A DNA stretch of 6,259 bases from Campylobacterota bacterium (GCA_013153915.1 JAADDL010000160.1:1-6259), one strand, 5' to 3'. Positions 1 to 5,757 are shown, counted from the first letter of the stretch. Numbers and translations: made by a program. The notes: generated from the sequence alone by a model not told the origin.

Positions 1-206
1 AACTTATCATTGAAGCTGAAAGGTCGGTAGATAAAAAGAGGCTCTCAAAACTCTACAAAAAGATATTTAGAATAATCGCAAAAGATAAGCCATATCTTTT
101 TTTGTATATACCAAACTCCATAACAGCAGTCAATAAAAGGATAAAAAACGTCTCATCTTCGATAATCGGAGTGATGCATAACGAAATAGACTGGATAAAA
201 CCTTAA
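1..206 (+). CDS. ABC transporter substrate-binding protein (SBP_bac_5 / peptide-nickel family), C-terminal fragment
   Basis: The reading frame is open from the left edge (codons in phase with position 3) to TAA at 204-206, leaving 67 complete residues. The fragment has a charged helix (EAERSVDKKRLSKLYKKIF), then a strand containing KPYLFLYIPNSI and an ending HNEIDWIKP. This matches the usual C-terminus of DppA/OppA/NikA-like periplasmic binding proteins, where a helix precedes a 'P-Y-x-F-L-Y-x-P' strand and a final 'W' near the end. Such proteins capture peptides, nickel complexes or similar ligands in the periplasm and deliver them to a DppBCDF-type permease. The ligand cannot be predicted because the binding lobes lie outside the window. 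The gene ends only 44 nt before the ompA-like start, with no GC-rich terminator between them, so some read-through is possible. Family assignment is by recognition of the C-terminal pattern only. Confidence 0.72.
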   Translation, partial: LIIEAERSVDKKRLSKLYKKIFRIIAKDKPYLFLYIPNSITAVNKRIKNVSSSIIGVMHNEIDWIKP

Positions 207-211
207 TTTTA

Positions 212-220
212 TGATATAAT
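212..220 (+). promoter_or_regulatory. Extended -10 promoter for the ompA-like gene
   Basis: TGATATAAT at 212-220 is a perfect TATAAT hexamer (215-220) preceded by TG one base upstream, i.e. an extended -10. No good -35 is seen 16-18 bp upstream (TGGATA at 192-197 is a poor match). Housekeeping promoters of Campylobacter and Helicobacter are known to lack a conserved -35. A start near 227 would give a leader of about 24 nt ending in AAGGAG (240-245), 5 nt before the ATG at 251. Confidence 0.72.
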
Positions 221-250
221 ATCGCAAAATTGTAATTTGAAGGAGAATGC

Positions 251-1420
251 ATGAAAAAAATGGTTGCAGTAGCTTTAGCTCTTAGCGCTACACTATTGTT
301 AGCAGACAATAGTAAATATAATTTTGAGTTTACGCCGATGGTTGGCGGTGTTATCCCCGAGGGCAATCTTGACCTCGAAAATCAGCTTGCTTACGGTGGA
401 AGCTTGGGTATCAATTTTGATAAGGACAAGTTCTTTGATCAAATTGAGCTTGGGTTTTTAAGAAGTGATGATGTTGATTATGATAACTCTAATCTTAATA
501 CCGATTTTAACAGATATTTTGTAAACTTGGTGAAAGATTATAAGTTAAACAATAAAGCTGCACTTTACACTCTTATAGGTGTCGGTTACGAAGATGTTAG
601 AAATGAGCAGTTTGATAATGAAAGTAGCGGATTTTTTAACTACGGTTTAGGTATAAAATACAATATCGTAAAAAATCTTTTCTTAAAAGCCGACGTTAGA
701 CATATGATTAAATTTAGTCATGGAGACAATAACCTGCTTTGTACTTTAGGTCTTGGCATTCCTTTTGGAGCGGTAGCCCAGCCTGAGCCTAAAAAAGAGG
801 TAGTTCAGCCAAAAGATAGCGACGGCGACGGTGTTACTGATGATTTGGATAGATGTCCTCATACAAAACCGGGCGTTGCTGTAGATAGCAATGGTTGTGA
901 ACTTGATAGCGACGGAGACGGTGTTTTGGATAGCAACGATATGTGTCCGAATACTCCTGCCGGCGTTACGGTAGATAGCAAAGGTTGTGAACTTGATAGC
1001 GACGGAGACGGCGTTGTTGATAGCTTGGATAAGTGTCCTGATACTCCTGCCGGTGTAAAAGTAAATAAAGACGGATGTCCTCTTGAGATAACCTTGAGAC
1101 TTCACTTTGATACAAACAAAGCTGTTATCAAGCCTGAGTATGATCAAACTCTAAGAGATTATGCCGAGTATTTGAAAAAGATGCAAAAAGTTTACAATAT
1201 AGAGGTAAAAGGTTATACCGACTCAAGAGGTAGTGCGGACTATAACAAAAAACTATCTCTTATGAGAGCTATGGCAGTAAGAACAAGACTTGTTCAACTT
1301 GGCGTTGATCCTGATAAGATAATAGCCAACGGATACGGCGAGGCTGACCCTGTTGCAAGCAACGATACCGAAGAGGGAAGATACCTCAATAGAAGAGTCG
1401 TTATAGAGTTGACCAAATAA
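251..1420 (+). CDS. OmpA/CadF-family outer-membrane porin with thrombospondin type 3 repeats
   Basis: This 389-residue outer-membrane protein probably tethers the outer membrane to peptidoglycan. Residues 1-18 form a signal peptide (MKK, hydrophobic core, likely cut after LLLA). Residues 19 to about 174 form a small beta-barrel domain. From memory it aligns with Campylobacter CadF: both share FE.TP, EGNLD, GYED, a DN.S.GF..YG.G block and a late TLG. Residues 189-278 hold three 30-residue repeats, each starting DSDGDGV and carrying two Cys (C202/C216, C232/C246, C262/C276). This is the thrombospondin type 3 / OprF-like hinge, with Asp-rich calcium-type loops. Residues 279-389 are the OmpA C-terminal domain. 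D324 in GYTDSRGS and R339, 15 residues apart, match the pair that binds diaminopimelate in other OmpA proteins, and the domain ends NRRVVIEL. The ATG at 251 is supported by AAGGAG 5 nt upstream and by the signal peptide. The FRLS fibronectin-binding motif reported in CadF is not kept (YNIV at 137-140), so I do not call it an adhesin. Confidence 0.93.
   Translation: MKKMVAVALALSATLLLADNSKYNFEFTPMVGGVIPEGNLDLENQLAYGGSLGINFDKDKFFDQIELGFLRSDDVDYDNSNLNTDFNRYFVNLVKDYKLNNKAALYTLIGVGYEDVRNEQFDNESSGFFNYGLGIKYNIVKNLFLKADVRHMIKFSHGDNNLLCTLGLGIPFGAVAQPEPKKEVVQPKDSDGDGVTDDLDRCPHTKPGVAVDSNGCELDSDGDGVLDSNDMCPNTPAGVTVDSKGCELDSDGDGVVDSLDKCPDTPAGVKVNKDGCPLEITLRLHFDTNKAVIKPEYDQTLRDYAEYLKKMQKVYNIEVKGYTDSRGSADYNKKLSLMRAMAVRTRLVQLGVDPDKIIANGYGEADPVASNDTEEGRYLNRRVVIELTK
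815..1084 (+). repeat. Three tandem 90-bp in-frame repeats (TSP3 units)
   Basis: Units run 815-904, 905-994 and 995-1084, each beginning GATAGCGACGG and encoding 30 residues of pattern DSDGDGV..x.D.CP.T..GV.V...GC. Units two and three are the most alike in DNA, sharing GACGGAGACGG and ATACTCCTGCCGG. This suggests duplication inside the gene, with possible copy-number change by slippage or recombination. They sit between the barrel and the peptidoglycan-binding domain. Confidence 0.93.
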
Positions 1421-1432
1421 TTTTGGACTAAA

Positions 1433-2740
1433 TTGAAAACGAGGAGATATGCGGGATGGCTACTGTTTTGTGCGGTGGTTATAGCGCTGTTTTGGGGAAC
1501 TTTGATGTTCCTCAAACCGTCTCCTCCCAAATCTTTTTCGATTGCGACGGGTAGAGAGGACGGAGCTTACTACCGGTTTGCAAAAGAGTATAAAAAACTT
1601 TTAAAAAAAGAGGGTATCACTCTTAAGATTTATCCCACCGCCGGAAGCGTTGAGGCGTTAAAGCTTTTGGACGCGGGAAAAGTCGATGTGGCTTTTGTGC
1701 AGGGCGGAACCGCAAAAAAATACGCAAATAGTAAAAATCTCTCATCGCTTGCCAGTATCTTTTATGAACCTTTATGGGTGTTTTATAGAAAAGATTTATC
1801 TTCCGTCAACTATCTTTATGATTTAAAAGGCAAAAAAATCTCCGTCGGAGAAAAAGGAAGCGGTACTAAAGCTTTGAGTGAATTGCTGTTGTCTCAAAAC
1901 GGTGTGGATAAAGATAATAGCGAGATATTTTATCTAAACTCCAAACAATCCCTAAAAGCCATCGAGGAAGGCAAAATCGACGCCGTATTTATGGTGGTGT
2001 CTCCAAAATCAAACAATGTCAAAGAGTTGTTAAAGCACAAAGATATAGAACTTTTTGGCTTTAAGAGGGCTTTGGCGTATAAGCAGAAGTTTTTATATCT
2101 AACCGAATTGGTACTCGGCGAAGGGATAATAGATTTAAAAAATAATATACCCTCAACCGATAAAAAACTTCTCTCCACCACTTGTACGCTTGTTGAAAAC
2201 AACGATTTCAATCCCGAGTTGATGAGGCTTTTGCTAAAGATAGCCAAAAAGGTACACTCAAAAAGGACGATATTTGCGCAAGAGGGATTTTTCCCGAATT
2301 ATAAATATACTCAAATACCTATGAATGAGGACGCTAAAATTTACCTTATCAAAGGTGACTCGTTTTTGGAGAAGATATTTCCTTTTAGGGTTGCCGTCAC
2401 CATAAATAGGCTGATAATCTTTTTGATACCTTTGATAACTCTTTTATTGCCGTTTTTCAAAGGCATCTTGCCGCTTTATAGGTGGAGAATACGATATAAG
2501 ATATATAAATGGTACGGACAGTTAAACAGTATTGACGATAAGATTGACGATATGGATATCAAAAAGCTTGAAGAGAGCATCAAAAAGATAAAAGAGTTGC
2601 AAAAAGAGATAAAAGAGCAGACCGACATCCCTCTTTCATATATGGGAGAGTATTATAATCTTCAGCTTCATATAGACCTGATACTTAAAAAGTTGAAGCA
2701 TAGAAAGGCTATTATTGAAAAAACCGATCATACTGTTTGA
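1433..2740 (+). CDS. TAXI-family (TRAP-type) solute-binding protein with two membrane anchors and a cytoplasmic helical tail
   Basis: This 435-residue protein has a periplasmic binding domain of the TAXI family. In order: a basic N-terminus, a membrane helix at about 8-27 (no cleavage site evident), the binding domain at about 34-310, a second membrane helix at about 322-344, a basic aromatic stretch LPLYRWRIRYKIYKWYGQL (346-364), and a Lys/Glu-rich likely coiled coil at about 365-398. Family landmarks are SIATGREDGAYYRFA (36-50), IYPTAGSVEALKLLDAGKVDVAFVQGG (66-92), ISVGEKGSGT (136-145) and IEEGKIDAVF (177-186). Soluble TAXI proteins of TRAP systems lack the second helix and tail, and no DctQ/DctM permease gene is in view, so transport is unproven and a sensing or scaffolding role is possible. 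The start is TTG at 1433: the frame has a stop at 1418 (the ompA-like stop) and no ATG until 1505, inside the first helix. The Shine-Dalgarno site is weak (TGGA at 1424-1427), so translation may be coupled to the gene upstream, 12 nt away. Ligand unknown. Confidence 0.85.
   Translation: MKTRRYAGWLLFCAVVIALFWGTLMFLKPSPPKSFSIATGREDGAYYRFAKEYKKLLKKEGITLKIYPTAGSVEALKLLDAGKVDVAFVQGGTAKKYANSKNLSSLASIFYEPLWVFYRKDLSSVNYLYDLKGKKISVGEKGSGTKALSELLLSQNGVDKDNSEIFYLNSKQSLKAIEEGKIDAVFMVVSPKSNNVKELLKHKDIELFGFKRALAYKQKFLYLTELVLGEGIIDLKNNIPSTDKKLLSTTCTLVENNDFNPELMRLLLKIAKKVHSKRTIFAQEGFFPNYKYTQIPMNEDAKIYLIKGDSFLEKIFPFRVAVTINRLIIFLIPLITLLLPFFKGILPLYRWRIRYKIYKWYGQLNSIDDKIDDMDIKKLEESIKKIKELQKEIKEQTDIPLSYMGEYYNLQLHIDLILKKLKHRKAIIEKTDHTV
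2704..2708 (+). promoter_or_regulatory. Shine-Dalgarno site selecting the TTG start of the phosphatase gene
   Basis: AAAGG at 2704-2708 lies 6 nt before TTG at 2715. The site is inside the end of the TAXI gene. The encoded start, MKKPIILFDLDGT, leaves the normal short lead before the HAD motif I aspartates. There is no in-frame ATG near this point, so TTG is well supported. Confidence 0.7.
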
Positions 2741-3365
2741 CCTTGACGGTACTTTGATAGACTCTACCGAAGCGATAGTTTTAAGTTTTTACAATACATT
2801 TGAAAAATTTTCTCTTGAAAAACCAAAAAGAGAGGATATCGTCAAAAATATCGGACATACGCTTGAGGATATGTTTATCTCTTTGGGAGTTAGTAAGGAT
2901 TTGGTAGATGAGTGCGTTTTGGAGTATAAGAGAAACTATCGAAAAAGATCTCTTTCTATGACGCACCTGCTTCCAAACGCTAAAGACGCTATAGAGTTTG
3001 CCTACTCTTTTGCCAGACTCGGTATAGTGACTACGAAAACGGGAAGATACTCCAAGGAGATACTGGAGCATATGGGGATAATGAAATATTTTGAAGTGCT
3101 TATAGGAAGAGAGGATGTAGAGCATCCAAAACCCCATGAAGAGCCTATCCAAAAGGCTTTATACCAAATGAAATCATCAACTCTTGATGTTTGGATGATA
3201 GGCGATACCAAGCTTGATCTTTTGTGTGCAAAAAGGGCAAATGTCAATGCGGTGGGAGTTTTGAGCGGATACGGCAAATATGAAGAGTTAAAGGAGCATA
3301 GTGATATGATTGAAAAAAATTCTCTCGATGCGGTTAAATTTATACTACAAAATTACACAAAATAA
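2715..3365 (+). CDS. HAD-superfamily hydrolase, Gph/PGMB-like phosphatase
   Basis: This 216-residue cytoplasmic protein is a haloacid-dehalogenase-type phosphatase of the phosphoglycolate phosphatase / beta-phosphoglucomutase group. All four HAD motifs are visible. Motif I is FDLDGT, with nucleophile D9 and acid/base D11. Motif II is VTTK (T106-K108). Motif III is the lysine in HPKPHEEP (K139). Motif IV is IGDTKLD (D164 and D168, Mg-binding). The helical cap between motifs I and II (about residues 16-85) is the type C1 cap. The length is usual for Gph-like enzymes. The substrate cannot be told from motifs: phosphoglycolate, pyrophosphate or a sugar phosphate are all possible. The gene overlaps the TAXI gene by 26 nt in another frame and starts at TTG, so it is almost surely co-transcribed and possibly translationally coupled. 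Both features suggest modest expression. Confidence 0.9.
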   Translation: MKKPIILFDLDGTLIDSTEAIVLSFYNTFEKFSLEKPKREDIVKNIGHTLEDMFISLGVSKDLVDECVLEYKRNYRKRSLSMTHLLPNAKDAIEFAYSFARLGIVTTKTGRYSKEILEHMGIMKYFEVLIGREDVEHPKPHEEPIQKALYQMKSSTLDVWMIGDTKLDLLCAKRANVNAVGVLSGYGKYEELKEHSDMIEKNSLDAVKFILQNYTK

Positions 3366-3412
3366 AATTATTTTAAAAAAATAACACATTTAAAGCATTT
3401 GTTAAGTGAGCT

Positions 3413-3448
3413 TTTCATAAAATAGGATAAATTATATCTTTTATGAAA
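3413..3448. repeat. Perfect 10-bp inverted repeat upstream of porC
   Basis: TTTCATAAAA (3413-3422) and TTTTATGAAA (3439-3448) are exact reverse complements separated by 16 bp. Inside the spacer, GATA (3426-3429) and TATC (3435-3438) pair again, leaving a 3-nt bulge (3423-3425) and a 5-nt loop. The dyad could be an operator for a dimeric regulator or an RNA hairpin. It is not followed by a T-run, so it is unlikely to be a terminator. Its centre lies about 110 bp upstream of the transcription start inferred for porC. Confidence 0.8.
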
Positions 3449-3514
3449 TAATCTCATCTAAATAGCTAAAATCAAAAGGCGGGATAGTCCGCAACATATA
3501 GGGGAGATTTTTTT
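3445..3514 (+). ncRNA. Possible small structured RNA or attenuator (tentative)
   Basis: AATCTC (3450-3455) can pair with GAGATT (3504-3509). Enclosed is a hairpin GCGGG-ATAG-TCCGC (3479-3492) with four Watson-Crick pairs and one G-T pair. The outer stem runs into seven Ts at 3508-3514. A -10-like TATATC at 3433-3438 lies in the spacer of the inverted repeat and would place a start near 3445, giving an RNA of about 70 nt. I recognise no known RNA family. The stems are short and AT-rich outside the GC hairpin, so this could be chance. Confidence 0.2.
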
Positions 3515-3528
3515 ACTCATAATTTCGA

Positions 3529-3534
3529 TATAAT
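3529..3534 (+). promoter_or_regulatory. -10 box of the por operon promoter
   Basis: TATAAT at 3529-3534 is a perfect -10 hexamer, 28 bp before the porC start codon. It predicts transcription from about 3541 and a leader of about 20 nt containing AAGGAG (3551-3556). No clear -35 is present at the right spacing, but the T-rich stretch at 3508-3514 upstream fits the periodic AT-rich upstream signal of Campylobacterota sigma-70 promoters. Confidence 0.68.
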
Positions 3535-3561
3535 TTTTTACACCTAATATAAGGAGCATTT

Positions 3562-4119
3562 ATGTTGGAGATCAGATGGCACAGCCGTGCCGGTCAAGGT
3601 GCGGTTACCGGAGCCAAGGGACTTGGCGATGTCGTAGCCAACACGGGTAAAGAGGTGCAAGCTTTTGCCTTTTACGGTTCGGCAAAAAGAGGAGCGGCGA
3701 TGACCGCTTATAATAGGATTGACGATAAACCTATAATAAATCATGAGAAATTTATGAGACCGGATTATGTTTTGGTAATAGACCCGGCTTTAGCTATTTC
3801 AGCCGATATTACGGCTCACGAAAAAGATAGCACGAAGTATATCGTGACTACCCACTTGGATAAAGAGAGTCTGATAAAGCAAGTTCCTAAGCTTGAGGGA
3901 AAAGAGGTGTATGTGGTGGATTGTATGAAGATATCTATGGATACCATAGGCAGAGCGATGCCGAATACTCCTATGCTTGGAGCTTTGATGAAGGTTTCGG
4001 GAATGTTTGATATAGAGTATTTTAAAAACGCTATGGTGAAAGTTCTTAGCAAATTTCCTCAAAAGATTATCGATGCAAATATGGCGGCTATCGATAGAGC
4101 TTATAACGAAGTGAAATAA
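3562..4119 (+). CDS. porC: Pyruvate:ferredoxin oxidoreductase, gamma subunit
   Basis: This 185-residue cytoplasmic protein is the gamma (PorC/KorC-like) subunit of the four-subunit pyruvate:ferredoxin oxidoreductase. The complex interconverts pyruvate + CoA with acetyl-CoA + CO2 + reduced ferredoxin or flavodoxin. Visible landmarks are the opening EIRWHSRAGQGAVTGAKGLG (residues 3-22), which is the family's glycine-rich GQG loop, and AFYGSAKRGAAMTAYNRI (35-52), the counterpart of the 'YGxExRGG' segment. Next comes MRPDYVLVIDPAL (65-77) and a C-terminal NTPMLGAL segment typical of the family. The start ATG has AAGGAG 5 nt upstream. It is the first gene of the por operon, 7 nt (or 10 nt) ahead of porD. 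The pyruvate call, rather than 2-oxoglutarate, rests on the porC-D-A-B order and on the alpha subunit. Confidence 0.93.
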   Translation: MLEIRWHSRAGQGAVTGAKGLGDVVANTGKEVQAFAFYGSAKRGAAMTAYNRIDDKPIINHEKFMRPDYVLVIDPALAISADITAHEKDSTKYIVTTHLDKESLIKQVPKLEGKEVYVVDCMKISMDTIGRAMPNTPMLGALMKVSGMFDIEYFKNAMVKVLSKFPQKIIDANMAAIDRAYNEVK

Positions 4120-4124
4120 GGGAG
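4118..4124 (+). promoter_or_regulatory. Shine-Dalgarno site that favours the second of two adjacent ATGs for porD
   Basis: AAGGGAG at 4118-4124 overlaps the porC stop. Two ATG codons follow in frame at 4127 and 4130. The first is only 2 nt from the GGAG core, while the second is 5 nt away, the same spacing as at the ompA-like gene and porC. I therefore place the porD start at 4130. Confidence 0.6.
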
Positions 4125-4129
4125 ATATG

Positions 4130-4525
4130 ATGGAATATTTAGGATGGGATCAAGTGGAGATGGGAGCGATTTTGCCCTCTTTTGAGAGTGAGACTTGCGA
4201 CATCGCTTTAACTCCGAGAGATAAAAGAGATTATTCAAAAAATAACACTTACAATGCCAGTGTTGCCGACTGGAGAGTGTTTAAACCCGTTTACAACAGA
4301 GAAACTTGTATAGATTGTCAAAATTGCTGGGTATTTTGTCCAGATACGGCAATCATCTCCGTCGATAAAAAGATGGTAGGTATTGATTATGAACACTGCA
4401 AAGGTTGCGGAGTATGTGCCGAAGTGTGTCCGACCAATCCGAAATCACTTATTATGTTTGAAGAGACGGTAGATAATGAAGAGGCGCTTATGAAGTGGCC
4501 GGAGAAAAAGAGGAAGGAAAAGTAA
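4130..4525 (+). CDS. porD: Pyruvate:ferredoxin oxidoreductase, delta subunit (2x[4Fe-4S] ferredoxin-type)
   Basis: This 131-residue protein (counting from the ATG at 4130; one residue longer from 4127) is the electron-transfer subunit. It carries two classical [4Fe-4S] motifs: CIDCQNCWVFCP (C60, C63, C66, C70) and CKGCGVCAEVCPTNPKS (C90, C93, C96, C100). All eight ligands are intact. As in bacterial ferredoxins, the fourth Cys of each motif, followed by Pro, probably serves the other cluster. The first 50 or so residues form an extension (LGWDQVEMGAIL..., SVADWRVFKPV) that is usual for PorD and likely docks onto the other subunits. The C-terminus is very basic and acidic (EKKRKEK). The stop codon overlaps the porA start by one base (TAATG), indicating translational coupling. 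It passes electrons from the thiamine site in PorA/PorB to a soluble ferredoxin or flavodoxin. Confidence 0.95.
   Translation: MEYLGWDQVEMGAILPSFESETCDIALTPRDKRDYSKNNTYNASVADWRVFKPVYNRETCIDCQNCWVFCPDTAIISVDKKMVGIDYEHCKGCGVCAEVCPTNPKSLIMFEETVDNEEALMKWPEKKRKEK
4514..4518 (+). promoter_or_regulatory. Shine-Dalgarno site fixing the porA start at 4525
   Basis: AAGGA at 4514-4518 lies 6 nt before ATG at 4525. An in-frame GTG at 4495 would extend the protein by ten very charged residues but has no comparable site upstream and lies well inside porD. The TAATG stop/start junction also supports 4525. Confidence 0.75.
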
Positions 4526-5745
4526 TGGCAGAAAAATTAAAACTACAAGAGGTGGAAGTTTGGGACGGCAATATGGCGTTCGCTCAAGCTATGAGACAAG
4601 CTCAGATAGATGTTGTGGCGGCTTATCCTATCACTCCGTCCACTCCGACGGTTCACGGATACGCAAAATTTTTGGCTGACGGATACATAGACGGCGAGTT
4701 TGTTTTGGTAGAGAGCGAGCATGCGGCTATGAGCGGTTGTGTAGGTGCGGCCGCGGCAGGCGGTAGAGTGGCGACTGCGACTAGTTCGCAAGGTTTTGCT
4801 TTGATGGTTGAGGTTTTGTATCAAGCAAGCGGTATGAGACTGCCTATCGTGCTCGGTCTTGTCAATAGAGCTTTGGCGTCGCCTTTAAATGTAAACGGCG
4901 ACCACTCCGATATGTATCTCGGTAGAGATGCGGGATGGATTATGATAGACTCTTTTAACGCTCAAGAAGCTTATGATTTGATGCTTACTGCGTTTAAAAT
5001 CGGCGAAGATTTGGATGTTAGACTTCCCGTTATCGTCAACCAAGACGGCTTTATCACTTCACATACGGCTCAAAATGTAAGACCGTTGCAAGATGAAGAG
5101 GCTTACGGTTTTATCGGTGAGTATAAAGCGGTAAATCCTATGCTTGATTTTTGTAAGCCCGTGACTTACGGTGCGCAAACTGAAGAGGATTGGCACTTTG
5201 AGTTTAAAGCTAGACAGCATAAGGCTTTGATGGAGTCTCCTAAGGTTATACAGAGAGTTTTTGAAGAGTTTAAAAAGATAAGCGGTAGAGAGTATAAGAT
5301 GGTCGAGAGTTATCTTATGGATGATGCCGAAGTTGCCGTAGTGGCGCTTGGAAGTACTGTTGAGAGCGCTATCCAAGCCGCTAAGGATTTAAGAGATAAT
5401 GAAGGTATAAAAGCGGGCGTAGTAAGCCCTAGAGTATTTAGACCGTTTCCTTTTGAGAAAGTTCAAGAGGCTTTAAAAGGAGTCAAAGCGATAGCCACGC
5501 TTGATAGGTCGGCACCGGGAGGTACGCTTGGCGCACTTTTTAACGAAGTGAGTGCGGCTATGTATCAAACTGATAGCAAGCCCGTGATAAACAACTATAT
5601 CTACGGTCTTGGCGGAAGAGATATGACTCAAGAGAATCTAAAAGAGATATTCAAGGACATCAAGAAAAATGCGGATGCGGGTAAACTTGTAACACCTTTG
5701 CAACAATTTAGCGGACTAAGAGGTCCTAAACTCTCTTTTTATTAA
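4525..5745 (+). CDS. porA: Pyruvate:ferredoxin oxidoreductase, alpha subunit
   Basis: This 406-residue catalytic subunit contains PFOR domain I (about 12-240) and the transketolase-C-like domain II (about 265-385). Active-site landmarks are YPITPST (34-40), whose threonine contacts pyruvate; ESEHAAM (63-69), whose first glutamate is the conserved residue that activates thiamine; the NRA arginine R115, placed like the pyruvate-carboxylate-binding Arg of the Desulfovibrio enzyme; and GDHSD (125-129). Domain II shows VAVVALGSTVESA and GVVSPRVFRPFP, then TLDRSAPGG. The length is normal for a separate PorA. Start and translational coupling to porD are described at 4514-4518. porB begins 12 nt after the stop. 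Together with PorB it binds thiamine diphosphate and makes or cleaves pyruvate. The enzyme is essential in H. pylori and supplies pyruvate in reductive-TCA autotrophs; which applies here is not shown. Confidence 0.96.
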   Translation: MAEKLKLQEVEVWDGNMAFAQAMRQAQIDVVAAYPITPSTPTVHGYAKFLADGYIDGEFVLVESEHAAMSGCVGAAAAGGRVATATSSQGFALMVEVLYQASGMRLPIVLGLVNRALASPLNVNGDHSDMYLGRDAGWIMIDSFNAQEAYDLMLTAFKIGEDLDVRLPVIVNQDGFITSHTAQNVRPLQDEEAYGFIGEYKAVNPMLDFCKPVTYGAQTEEDWHFEFKARQHKALMESPKVIQRVFEEFKKISGREYKMVESYLMDDAEVAVVALGSTVESAIQAAKDLRDNEGIKAGVVSPRVFRPFPFEKVQEALKGVKAIATLDRSAPGGTLGALFNEVSAAMYQTDSKPVINNYIYGLGGRDMTQENLKEIFKDIKKNADAGKLVTPLQQFSGLRGPKLSFY

Positions 5746-5757
5746 TAGGAGCGATAG

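Larger units (their letters stand above)
3366..3561. other. Intergenic regulatory region between the phosphatase gene and porC
   Basis: These 196 bp hold no convincing gene. They are very AT-rich except for a short GC patch near 3478-3505. No GC-rich stem followed directly by a T-run ends the upstream operon. The best weak candidate is AAAGC (3392-3396) against GCTTT (3410-3414), with a 13-nt loop and only four Ts before a C. The region carries a long inverted repeat, a GC hairpin with a downstream T-run, and the por -10 box, each listed separately. Confidence 0.8.

Noticed and set aside
815..1084. Direct repeats that could suggest a CRISPR array
   Set aside because: The units are contiguous, 90 bp, in frame and encode TSP3 modules. 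There are no unique spacers.
746..1147. A 133-codon open frame on the minus strand across the repeat region of the ompA-like gene
   Set aside because: It is a mirror of the TSP3 repeats in another frame, has no plausible start context or family pattern, and overlaps a well-supported gene.
3361..3388. AT-rich near-palindrome just after the phosphatase stop as a terminator
   Set aside because: The stem would be almost entirely A-T pairs and is followed by As rather than Ts, so it is not a convincing intrinsic terminator.
3413..3448. NikR-like or Fur-like operator
   Set aside because: The 16-bp spacing recalls the E. coli NikR site, but the half-sites do not match GTATGA/TCATAC. The sequence does not fit the GATAAT hexamer pattern of a Fur box well enough either.
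3526..3531. CGATAT resembling a sigma-28 (FliA) -10 element before porC
   Set aside because: No TAAA-type -35 lies about 15 bp upstream, and the same bases form a perfect sigma-70 TATAAT shifted by three.
3544..3744. Minus-strand open frame over the start of porC, and the other minus-strand frames in the por genes and the TAXI gene
   Set aside because: All lie antisense to genes with clear family motifs and show no recognisable protein pattern.
4495..4524. GTG at 4495 as the porA start
   Set aside because: It adds ten charged residues inside porD without its own Shine-Dalgarno site. ATG at 4525 has AAGGA at 6 nt and a coupled TAATG junction.
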